Shown here piece by piece: positions 1 through 6,010 of a stretch of DNA of 7,467 nucleotides. The notes under the pieces are model-generated. The model worked only from the letters and a program-made list of their open reading frames with translations. It did not search any database and had not been told where the DNA came from. The position numbers and the translations under genes are program-made. The DNA comes from Betaproteobacteria bacterium. GTDB lineage: Bacteria > Pseudomonadota > Gammaproteobacteria > Burkholderiales > SG8-39. The DNA lies in assembly GCA_029858545.1 (NCBI GenBank), contig JAOUFA010000174.1:1-7467 (forward strand), read 5' to 3'. The stretch's first letter is position 1; each line of letters opens with the position of its first letter.

Positions 1-266
1 CCGCCGAACCGCGTCTGCTGCTGCTCGACGAACCGATGGCGGGCATGAATCTCGAGGAAAAGCAGGACATGTGCCGCTTCATTCTCGACGTGAACGATCA
101 CTACGGCACCACCATCGTGCTGATCGAACACGACATGGGCGTGGTGATGGACATCTCGGATCGCGTGGTGGTGCTCGACTACGGACGCAAGATCGGCGAC
201 GGCACGCCCGACGCGGTGCGCGGCAACCAGGCGGTCATCGACGCCTATCTCGGCGTGGCGCACTGA
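1..266 (+). CDS. livG: LivG-type ABC transporter ATP-binding protein, 3' end only
   Basis: This is the C-terminal part of one of the two cytoplasmic ATPases of a Liv-type (HAAT family) importer; the 5' part lies outside the window. The reading frame begins with the codon at position 3. The visible 87 residues start just before the Walker B motif (LLLLDEP, with the catalytic Glu), continue through the D-loop region (AGMN) and the H-loop (IEHDM, switch His), and end with VIDAYLGVAH, the kind of C-terminus usual for LivG. Walker A and the signature motif are missing only because of the window edge. The EHDM form of the H-loop favours LivG over LivF, whose members normally have EQN there. The stop is 3 bp before the livH-like start, so the genes are almost certainly cotranscribed. 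An additional gene such as an acyl-CoA ligase may lie upstream, but nothing here shows it. Confidence 0.93.
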   Translation, partial: AEPRLLLLDEPMAGMNLEEKQDMCRFILDVNDHYGTTIVLIEHDMGVVMDISDRVVVLDYGRKIGDGTPDAVRGNQAVIDAYLGVAH

Positions 267-269
267 TAT

Positions 270-1169
270 ATGGACTGGGCTTTCTTCGTCGAAGTCTTCG
301 TCGGCGGCCTGCTCGCGGGAGTGATGTACGCGCTCGTCGCACTCGGCTTCGTGCTGATCTACAAGGCCTCGGGAGTGTTCAATTTCGCGCAGGGAGGCAT
401 GGTGTTCTTCGCCGCGCTCACCTTCGTCTCGCTCACCGAGCGCGGCTGGAATTTCTGGCTCGCGCTGGCGGCGACGCTCGCGGTGATGATTGCGCTCGGC
501 GTGGCGATCGAGCGCGTGGTGCTGCGCCCGCTCGTCAACCAGCCGCCGATCACGCTGTTCATGGCGACGATCGGCCTGTCGTTCGTGCTCGAGGGGCTCT
601 CGCAGTTGCTATGGGGGTCGCAGCCGCACGGCCTGGAGCTGGGCATCCCCGATGTGCCGATCGAGTGGCTCGCGCGCGCCTTGAACATCAACGTCAGCCA
701 GTTCGATCTGTTCGCGGCGGCCGTCGCCGGGGTGCTCGTGGCGGTGCTCGCGGTGCTCTTTCAGAAGACGCGCATCGGCCGCGCGCTGCGCGCGGTGGCC
801 GACGATCACCAGGCGGCGCTCGCGGTGGGCATTCCGTTGCAGAATATCTGGGCGATCGTGTGGGGCGTGGCGGGGTTCGTCGCGCTGATCGCCGGACTGA
901 TGTGGGGGGTGAGGAACGGCGTGCAATACTCGCTCACCTTCGTCGTGCTCAAGGCGTTGCCGGTGCTGATCCTCGGCGGCTTCGAGTCGATTCCCGGCGC
1001 GATCGTCGGCGGGCTGATCATCGGGGCATCGGAGAAACTCGCCGAGGTCTATCTCGGACCGATGGTCGGCGGCGGCATCGAGTCGTGGTTCGCTTACGTG
1101 ATCGCCTTGCTTTTCCTGCTGGTGCGCCCGCAGGGGCTGTTCGGCGAAAAGATCATCGACCGGGTCTGA
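270..1169 (+). CDS. livH: LivH-type ABC transporter permease
   Basis: This 299-residue integral membrane protein is one of the two permease subunits forming the inner-membrane channel of the Liv-type importer. It is hydrophobic throughout, with about eight likely membrane segments. It carries the family marks: FNFAQGG near residue 37 after the first membrane segments, the cytoplasmic ATPase-coupling loop around residues 165-190 (TRIGRALRAVADD...), the glycine-rich GGFESIPGAIVGG near residue 235, and the C-terminal RPQGLFGE. Length is normal for LivH. The ATG at 270 lies 3 bp after the preceding stop; there is no convincing Shine-Dalgarno sequence, so translation is probably coupled to the upstream gene. 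The livM-like gene follows after 4 bp. Family assignment is secure; the transported substrate is not set by this subunit. Confidence 0.95.
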   Translation: MDWAFFVEVFVGGLLAGVMYALVALGFVLIYKASGVFNFAQGGMVFFAALTFVSLTERGWNFWLALAATLAVMIALGVAIERVVLRPLVNQPPITLFMATIGLSFVLEGLSQLLWGSQPHGLELGIPDVPIEWLARALNINVSQFDLFAAAVAGVLVAVLAVLFQKTRIGRALRAVADDHQAALAVGIPLQNIWAIVWGVAGFVALIAGLMWGVRNGVQYSLTFVVLKALPVLILGGFESIPGAIVGGLIIGASEKLAEVYLGPMVGGGIESWFAYVIALLFLLVRPQGLFGEKIIDRV

Positions 1170-1173
1170 CGCC

Positions 1174-2250
1174 ATGCTCTACCGCGAAGCCGGGCAGTTC
1201 AAGTCCACCTACGCCGCCGATCAGCAGATTTTTCCGATCCTGCAGGACCGGATCGGCATCGCGTTGCTGCTCGCCGCGGCGTTCGTGGTGGTGCCGGTGT
1301 TTGCCGACCAGTACTGGCTGTCGGCGATCCTGGTGCCGTTCCTCATCTCCGCGCTCGCCGCGCTGGGCCTCAATATTCTCACCGGCTATGCCGGGCAGCT
1401 GTCGCTCGGCACCGCGGCATTCATGGCGGTGGGGGCGTTCATGGCGTACAACGCCCAGTTGCGCATCCCGGGCATGCCGATCATCGGCTCGTTCGCCCTC
1501 GGCGGCCTGAGCGCCGCCGCGGTGGGCATCGTGTTCGGTCTGCCGAGCCTGCGCATCAAGGGCTTCTATCTCGCGGTGGCGACGCTCGCCTGCCAGTTTT
1601 TCGTGTTGTGGGCGATCAACCGCATCGGCTGGCTCTCCAACTACAGTTCATCGGGCGTGATCGCCGCGCAGAAGATCGTGATTCTCGGCTATGTCTTCGA
1701 CACCCCGCGCGACAAGTATCTGCTCACCCTCACAATCGTGTCGCTGATGGCGCTCGCCGCCAAGAATCTGATGCGCAGCGAAACCGGCCGCGCCTTCATG
1801 GCGGTGCGTGACATGGACGTCGCGGCGAGCGTGATCGGCATTCCCATCATGAAGACCAAGCTGCTCGCGTTCGGCATCAGCTCGTTCTACTGCGGGGTGG
1901 CGGGCGCGCTGTATGTCTATTGCTATCTCGGCAACGTCGAGCCCGAGGCGTTCACGCTGGATCTGAGTTTTCGCGTGCTCTTCATGATCATCATCGGCGG
2001 CGTCGGTTCCATCCTGGGATCGTTTCTCGGCGCCGGATTCATCGTGCTGTTTCCGATCTTCCTCAACCTCGCCTCGGGCTGGATCTCTCATGCGACGGGG
2101 ATCGATATTCCGCACGCGGCGGTGTCCAATTCGGAGCAGATCATTTTCGGCGGATTGATTATCTTCTTCCTGATCGTCGAGCCGCATGGGCTTGCGCAAC
2201 TATGGCGCATCGCAAAAGAGAAGCTCCGCCTGTGGCCGTTCCCCCATTGA
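1174..2250 (+). CDS. livM: LivM-type ABC transporter permease
   Basis: This 358-residue inner-membrane protein is the second permease subunit and partner of the LivH-like protein. A hydrophilic N-terminus of about 27 residues precedes the first membrane segment. The LivM hallmark LNILTGYAGQLSLG is at residues 66-79, followed by the conserved region RIKGFYLAVATLA. The ATPase-coupling loop lies at about 205-224 (GRAFMAVRDMDVAASVIGIP), a GGVGSILGSFLGAG segment comes near 270, and EPHGL is near the C-terminus. Length is ordinary for LivM, and no frameshift or missing motif is apparent. The start lies 4 bp after the livH-like stop with no strong ribosome-binding site, again suggesting translational coupling. 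This gene closes the livG-livH-livM part of the cluster; the next gene has its own promoter. Confidence 0.95.
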   Translation: MLYREAGQFKSTYAADQQIFPILQDRIGIALLLAAAFVVVPVFADQYWLSAILVPFLISALAALGLNILTGYAGQLSLGTAAFMAVGAFMAYNAQLRIPGMPIIGSFALGGLSAAAVGIVFGLPSLRIKGFYLAVATLACQFFVLWAINRIGWLSNYSSSGVIAAQKIVILGYVFDTPRDKYLLTLTIVSLMALAAKNLMRSETGRAFMAVRDMDVAASVIGIPIMKTKLLAFGISSFYCGVAGALYVYCYLGNVEPEAFTLDLSFRVLFMIIIGGVGSILGSFLGAGFIVLFPIFLNLASGWISHATGIDIPHAAVSNSEQIIFGGLIIFFLIVEPHGLAQLWRIAKEKLRLWPFPH

Positions 2251-2269
2251 GGCGCGTGCCGCGGCCGGA

Positions 2270-2283
2270 CTTGTCACGACAAG
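2270..2283. promoter_or_regulatory. Perfect palindrome over the -35 box: candidate operator
   Basis: CTTGTC-AC-GACAAG is a perfect inverted repeat with 6-bp arms and a 2-bp centre. It contains the TTGTCA -35 hexamer of the promoter ahead of the substrate-binding-protein gene. A protein bound here would be expected to compete with RNA polymerase, so a repressor site is a reasonable inference. No regulator gene is visible in the window and the regulator family cannot be named. Confidence 0.45.
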
Positions 2284-2298
2284 GCAAAGGGCTATACT
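2271..2298 (+). promoter_or_regulatory. Sigma70-type promoter for the substrate-binding-protein gene
   Basis: TTGTCA (2271-2276) and TATACT (2293-2298) each match the sigma70 consensus at 5 of 6 positions and are separated by 16 bp. Transcription would start near 2305, giving a leader of about 60 nt before the ATG at 2366. The site lies in the only sizeable gap between the permease and binding-protein genes, where an internal promoter is expected. The rest of the 115-bp gap contains no terminator with a T-run that I could find, so read-through from livM remains possible. Confidence 0.65.
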
Positions 2299-2352
2299 CG
2301 GTTTCGCGGGGAGTTCATTTCGCACAACGATGTTCTACGGGTGAGCTAAGAG

Positions 2353-2357
2353 AGGAG
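2353..2357 (+). promoter_or_regulatory. Ribosome-binding site of the substrate-binding-protein gene
   Basis: AGGAG lies 8 nt before the ATG at 2366. It is a clear Shine-Dalgarno sequence, in contrast to the livH, livM and livF starts, which have weak or none. This fixes the start and suggests stronger translation of the binding protein than of the membrane subunits. Confidence 0.75.
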
Positions 2358-2365
2358 ACAGGGAT

Positions 2366-3691
2366 ATGAAGCGTATTGTTTTCACCGTCATGGCACTCGC
2401 GTCGGCGTTGTTTTCGGGTGGCGTATCGGCGGCACAGGCCGAGCAATTCGTTCCGGCAAACGGCTACTGGGTCGGGCCCTATGCACCAGGCGGCTCGGGT
2501 TTCTTCGGCGGCGTGATCGACTACTTCCAGTTGCTCAACCAGCGCGACGGCGGTATCAACGGCGTCAAGCTGACCTGGGAGAAATGCGAGACCGAATACA
2601 ACAACGCGCGCGGCGTCGAGTGCTATGAGCGCAGCAAGAACCATGCGCCGACCGGCGCGACGGTGGTTCACCCGCTCTCGACCGGCATCACCTATTCGCT
2701 GATCGAGAAGGCCACGGCCGACAAGATCCCGCTCATCTCGATGGGCTATGGACGTACCGACGCCGCGGACGGCCGAGTGTTTCCGTACGTGTTTCCGCTC
2801 ATTACCACCTACTGGTCTCAGGCGACCGCGATGATCCGGTTCATGGGTGGCAAGGAAGGCGGCATGGCGAAACTGAAGGGCAAGAAGATCGTGCTGGTCT
2901 ATCACGACTCGGCCTACGGCAAGGAGCCGCACGGCGTGCTGCAGAAGATGGCCGAGCAATACGGCTATGAACTGACGCTCATCGCGGTTCCGCACCCGGG
3001 CAACGAACAGCAGTCGCAGTGGCTGCAAATCCGCCAGATCAAGCCCGACTGGGTGATCCTCTGGGGTTGGGGCGTGATGAATCCGACCGCGATCAAGGCG
3101 GCCGCCAAGATCGGCTATCCGCGCGAAAAGATGATCGGCGTGTGGTGGGCCGGTGCCGAAGAGGACGTGATCCCCGCCGGCAGCGTCGCCAAGGGCTATA
3201 TCGCCGCAGGATTCAATCTGCCGGGGACCGACTTCCCGGTGATGAAGGAGATCATCAAGACGGTCTACGGCAAAGGCAAGGGCGAGTTCGAGGACCGCGC
3301 GCGCATCGGGTCGATCTACCACACGCGCGGCGTGGTGGCGGGCATCCTCACCGCGGAGGCGATCCGCAACGCGCAATTGCACTTCAAGAAGAAGGGCAAG
3401 TCGATCACCGGCGAGGAGATGCGCTGGGGCATCGAGCATCTCAACATCACCAATGCGCGGCTCAAGCAACTGGGTGCCGTCGGCCTGATGCAGCCGCTGA
3501 AAGTGTCCTGCATGGATCATGAAGGCGGCGGCGCGGTGAAGTTCATGCAGTGGGACGGCGACAAGTGGAAGGTGATCACCGACTGGATCGCGGCCGATCA
3601 CGACCTGGTGCGGCCGATGATCGAGGCTTCGGCGGCGAAGTACGCGTCGGAAAAAGGCATCAAGCCGCGCGATTGCGCCACGGAACAGTGA
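2366..3691 (+). CDS. livK: Periplasmic substrate-binding protein of the Liv-type ABC transporter
   Basis: This 441-residue protein captures the substrate in the periplasm and delivers it to the LivHM channel. The N-terminus is a classic Sec signal peptide: KR, a hydrophobic core (IVFTVMALASALF), then a probable cleavage site after VSA (residue 22) or AQA (residue 25). The mature part reads as a Peripla_BP_6 type I fold, with an early GGVIDYFQLLNQRDGGING segment, IPLISMGYGRTDA at the first-lobe turn, and VLVYHDSAYGKEP in the second lobe. It is longer than E. coli LivK (about 370 residues) and resembles the larger binding proteins linked to organic-acid or aromatic uptake. Four cysteines are present, C74, C86, C382 and C437, which could form periplasmic disulfides. 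It has its own promoter and a strong ribosome-binding site. The symbol gives the family role only; the ligand is unknown. Confidence 0.93.
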   Translation: MKRIVFTVMALASALFSGGVSAAQAEQFVPANGYWVGPYAPGGSGFFGGVIDYFQLLNQRDGGINGVKLTWEKCETEYNNARGVECYERSKNHAPTGATVVHPLSTGITYSLIEKATADKIPLISMGYGRTDAADGRVFPYVFPLITTYWSQATAMIRFMGGKEGGMAKLKGKKIVLVYHDSAYGKEPHGVLQKMAEQYGYELTLIAVPHPGNEQQSQWLQIRQIKPDWVILWGWGVMNPTAIKAAAKIGYPREKMIGVWWAGAEEDVIPAGSVAKGYIAAGFNLPGTDFPVMKEIIKTVYGKGKGEFEDRARIGSIYHTRGVVAGILTAEAIRNAQLHFKKKGKSITGEEMRWGIEHLNITNARLKQLGAVGLMQPLKVSCMDHEGGGAVKFMQWDGDKWKVITDWIAADHDLVRPMIEASAAKYASEKGIKPRDCATEQ

Positions 3692-3692
3692 C

Positions 3693-3709
3693 GCCGGGCA
3701 GAGCCCGGC
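3693..3709 (+). other. GC-rich hairpin directly after the binding-protein stop codon
   Basis: GCCGGGC-AGA-GCCCGGC is a perfect 7-bp stem with a 3-nt loop, starting 1 nt after the stop codon. No T-run follows, so it is not a standard intrinsic terminator. Its 3' arm overlaps the 5' arm of the next hairpin (3705-3733), so the two cannot form fully at once. Possible roles are protection of the upstream mRNA 3' end or partial attenuation. Confidence 0.55.
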
Positions 3710-3733
3710 GCGCCGCCTTGCGCGGCGCGCCGG
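3705..3733 (+). other. Strong 12-bp GC hairpin between livK and livF
   Basis: Positions 3705-3716 pair perfectly with 3722-3733 around a 5-nt loop (CTTGC), and every pair is G-C. This is the most stable structure I found in the window. It lacks a downstream T-tract, so full Rho-independent termination is unlikely, but it could pause polymerase or block 3' exonucleases. In the malE-malF intergenic region of E. coli, similar structures raise binding-protein mRNA relative to downstream genes; applying that here is an inference. Confidence 0.6.
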
Positions 3734-3779
3734 CCTGACCCGCGGAGTCGAGGCGCGGCCGGTGTTGCCGGCGCGCCGG
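3707..3779. repeat. Three copies of the palindromic octamer GGCGCGCC
   Basis: GGCGCGCC occurs at 3707-3714, 3724-3731 and 3770-3777; the second and third copies extend identically to GGCGCGCCGG. The first two form the arms of the 12-bp hairpin. The third closes another imperfect hairpin, 3752-3777, with a 6-bp and a 4-bp helix separated by a single bulged G at 3758 and a 5-nt loop. The 117-bp gap (3692-3808) therefore consists largely of inverted repeats and contains no recognisable promoter. Whether it belongs to a genome-wide REP-like family cannot be told from one locus. Confidence 0.6.
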
Positions 3780-3808
3780 ATTCCGCGCCCTGCCGACCTC
3801 CCTCATTC

Positions 3809-4648
3809 ATGGCTGCGGTCCTCCAAGAGCAAACGACATCGCCGGTGCCGCGGGCCGCGCTGGCGGTCAATAACATCGAGGTCATTTATGATCACGTGAT
3901 CCTCGTGCTGAGGGGCGTTTCGCTCCAGGTCGAGGAGGGGCGGATCGTCGCGCTGCTCGGTGCGAACGGCGCAGGCAAGACGACTACGCTGAAGGCGATC
4001 TCCAATCTGCTGCGCGCCGAGCGCGGCGACGTCACCAAGGGTCAGATCACCTTTCAGGGCGAACGCATCGACCGACTCAATCCGGCGGCGCTCGTGCGGC
4101 GGGGCATCTGCCAGGTGATGGAGGGCCGGCATTGCTTCCCGCATCTGACGGTCGAGGAAAACCTGCTTACCGGCGCCTACACGCGTGGGGCGCTGGGCGG
4201 GGGCCTGCACGAAGATCTGGACAAGGTGTACGCCTACTTTCCGCGCCTCAAGGAACGGCGCCATTCGCAGTCCGGCTATACGTCCGGGGGCGAGCAGCAA
4301 ATGACCGCGATTGGCCGTGCGCTCATGGCGCGACCGAAAATGATCCTGCTCGACGAACCGTCGATGGGACTCGCGCCGCAGCTGGTCGGGGAGATCTTCG
4401 AGATCGTGAAGGAACTCAATCGGAAGGAGAAGGTGAGCTTTCTGCTCGCCGAGCAGAATACCCATATCGCGCTCCAATTCGCCGATTACGGATACATTCT
4501 GGAAAACGGTCGCGTGGTGATGGACGGCGAAGGCAGTTCGCTCGCGGAAAACGAGGACGTGAAGGAGTTCTACCTCGGTTTTTCGTCTGGCGGGCGCAAG
4601 AGTTTTCGCGACGTGAAGTCCTACCGGCGCAGGAAGCGCTGGCTGTAG
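3809..4648 (+). CDS. livF: LivF-type ABC transporter ATP-binding protein
   Basis: This 279-residue cytoplasmic ATPase pairs with LivG to power the importer. Walker A GANGAGKTT is at residues 51-59, the Q-loop Gln at 102 (CQVMEGRHCF, typical LivF), the signature motif TSGGEQQ at 158-164 and Walker B ILLDEP at 179-184. The H-loop region reads AEQN, as expected for LivF, which has Gln in place of the switch His. The signature begins with Thr instead of the usual Leu. The protein is about 40 residues longer than E. coli LivF: there is a 17-residue N-terminal extension and a basic C-terminal tail (SYRRRKRWL). No good Shine-Dalgarno sequence precedes the ATG at 3809; the nearest alternative, GTG at 3845, is no better supported. 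The stop codon overlaps the next start by one base. Confidence 0.94.
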   Translation: MAAVLQEQTTSPVPRAALAVNNIEVIYDHVILVLRGVSLQVEEGRIVALLGANGAGKTTTLKAISNLLRAERGDVTKGQITFQGERIDRLNPAALVRRGICQVMEGRHCFPHLTVEENLLTGAYTRGALGGGLHEDLDKVYAYFPRLKERRHSQSGYTSGGEQQMTAIGRALMARPKMILLDEPSMGLAPQLVGEIFEIVKELNRKEKVSFLLAEQNTHIALQFADYGYILENGRVVMDGEGSSLAENEDVKEFYLGFSSGGRKSFRDVKSYRRRKRWL

Positions 4649-5904
4649 TGGCCGGGGAATATTTCGATGCGCTCGAGACGCGCGCTCCCGAAGCGCGCGA
4701 AGCGGCGCTGATGGCGGCGCTGCCCGCGCATCTCGGCCACGCGAAAGTCCATGCGCCGGGTTGGGCGCGAATCCTCGCCGAGGTGGATACGCGCGAGGTC
4801 GTCTCGCGCGCCGCGCTCGCGCGTCTGCCGGTGACGCGCAAGGCGGATCTCGGCGAGTTGCAGAAGGCACTGCCGCCGCTCGGCGGCCTGAACGCCACGC
4901 CGGTCGCGAAACTCGCCAAGCTGTTCGTTTCGCCCGGACCGGTGTACGAGCCGGAAGGCCATGGTGTCGACTGGTGGCGAACCGCGCGCGGCCTGTTCGC
5001 CGGCGGTTTTCGCGCGGGCGACCGGGTGGCGAATACCTTCGCCTACCATTTCACCCCCGCCGGCTCGATGCTCGAATCCGGGGCGCTCGCGCTCGGTTGC
5101 ACCGTGCTGCCGACCGGCGTGGGGCAGACCGAAATGCAGGTCGCGACGATGCGTGACCTGGCCGTCAATGCCTTCATCGGCACGCCGTCGTTTCTGAAGC
5201 TGATCGTCGATAAGGCGGACGAACTCAAGGCGGATATCTCCTGTCTCGGCAAGGCGATGGTGGGAGGCGAGTATCTGCCCCCCGCGTTGCGCGAGAGTCT
5301 TGCCGCGCGCGGCATGCGCGTCGCGCAACTCTATGCCAGCGCCGACCTCGGCCTGATCGCCTACGAATCGCCGCGCCACGGAGGCGGCGTCAACGAGGGC
5401 ATGATTCTCGATGAAGCGCTGATCCTCGAGATCGTGCGTCCCGGCAGCGGCGATCCGGTGGCGGAGGGAGAAGTCGGCGAGGTGGTGATCACCAGCTTCA
5501 ACCGCGATTACCCGTTGATCCGCTTCGCCACGGGGGATCTTTCGGCGGTATTGCCCGGGAAGAGCCCCTGCGGGCGCAGCAATGTGCGCATCCGCGGCTG
5601 GCTGGGACGCGCCGACCAGACGACCAAGGTGCGCGGCATGTTCGTCACGCCGCGGCAGGTGCACGACATTACGCGCCGCCATCCGGAGATCGCGCGGGCA
5701 CGGCTGGTGGTCGAGGGCGAAACCGGCAACGACCGCATGACCCTCAAGTGCGAGACCGCCTCGCCGCAGGCGGCGGCCCTCGGCGAGGCGATCCGCACCA
5801 GCATCCGCGATGTCACGAAACTGCGCGGCGAGGTCGAGCTCGTTGCGCCGGGCCACCTGCCCAACGATGGCAAGGTCATCGAGGACGCACGAAAGTATAC
5901 TTAG
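4648..5904 (+). CDS. Phenylacetate-CoA-ligase-like adenylate-forming enzyme with altered P-loop
   Basis: This 418-residue cytoplasmic protein is related to PaaK-type CoA ligases, which adenylate a carboxylic acid with ATP and transfer it to CoA. The GTG start overlaps the livF stop (TAGTG), and AGGAAG at 4631-4636 may serve as ribosome-binding site; this gives a length close to PaaK (about 430-440). Recognisable blocks are VGGEYLPPALRE (about 205-216), the adenine-binding region YASADLGLIAYE (229-240), the ribose-binding Asp in RFATGDL (D297), the hinge region GRADQTTKVRG (320-330), and a C-terminal LPNDGK with candidate catalytic Lys 409. The expected Ser/Thr/Gly-rich P-loop is absent: the aligned position reads VSPGPVYEPEG (94-104). 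It may activate the acid imported by the adjacent transporter, but substrate and activity are uncertain; loss of CoA-ligase activity is also possible. Confidence 0.85.
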   Translation: MAGEYFDALETRAPEAREAALMAALPAHLGHAKVHAPGWARILAEVDTREVVSRAALARLPVTRKADLGELQKALPPLGGLNATPVAKLAKLFVSPGPVYEPEGHGVDWWRTARGLFAGGFRAGDRVANTFAYHFTPAGSMLESGALALGCTVLPTGVGQTEMQVATMRDLAVNAFIGTPSFLKLIVDKADELKADISCLGKAMVGGEYLPPALRESLAARGMRVAQLYASADLGLIAYESPRHGGGVNEGMILDEALILEIVRPGSGDPVAEGEVGEVVITSFNRDYPLIRFATGDLSAVLPGKSPCGRSNVRIRGWLGRADQTTKVRGMFVTPRQVHDITRRHPEIARARLVVEGETGNDRMTLKCETASPQAAALGEAIRTSIRDVTKLRGEVELVAPGHLPNDGKVIEDARKYT

Positions 5905-5997
5905 CGCCTGTCGCGGACCCTGCGCGGTGGCTGGGACCGCGTCGCGGGGGACCGGCCCGTCGGCGCGTAATTCCCCAATCAGCCACACCCCTTATCG

Positions 5998-6003
5998 AGG
6001 AGG
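5998..6003 (+). promoter_or_regulatory. Consensus Shine-Dalgarno sequence that fixes the lipoprotein start
   Basis: AGGAGG lies 7 nt before the ATG at 6011. The same frame stays open upstream to 5810, inside the ligase gene, but this full-consensus site and the signal peptide that begins at 6011 show that 6011 is the true start. The 106-bp gap before the gene (5905-6010) shows no clear promoter or terminator. Confidence 0.85.
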
Positions 6004-6010
6004 AGAAAGC

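Noticed and set aside
71..1510. 479-codon + strand frame across the livG-livH-livM region
   Set aside because: It is out of frame with three well-supported genes and gives an Arg/Ala/Gly-rich low-complexity product.
2315..3601. 428-codon open frame on the - strand opposite the substrate-binding-protein gene
   Set aside because: It has the composition of an antisense shadow (many His, Arg, Asp, Leu), no domain and no promoter of its own, while the + strand gene has a signal peptide, ribosome-binding site and family motifs.
3692..3808. Possible read-through fusion of the binding protein to the LivF-like ATPase
   Set aside because: The two genes share a frame and only the TGA at 3689 separates them, but in GC-rich DNA a stop-free 117 bp is unremarkable. 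A periplasmic protein fused to a cytoplasmic ATPase makes no sense, and the gap consists mostly of inverted repeats.
4621..5988. 455-codon open frame on the - strand opposite the ligase-like gene
   Set aside because: Its translation is rich in Arg, Ala, His and Asp with no recognisable domain, and it lies opposite a gene with clear family motifs. It is a GC-driven shadow frame.
5810..6010. N-terminal extension of the lipoprotein gene back into the ligase gene
   Set aside because: The frame is open, but it would bury the lipoprotein signal peptide, and a full-consensus AGGAGG lies 7 nt before the ATG at 6011.
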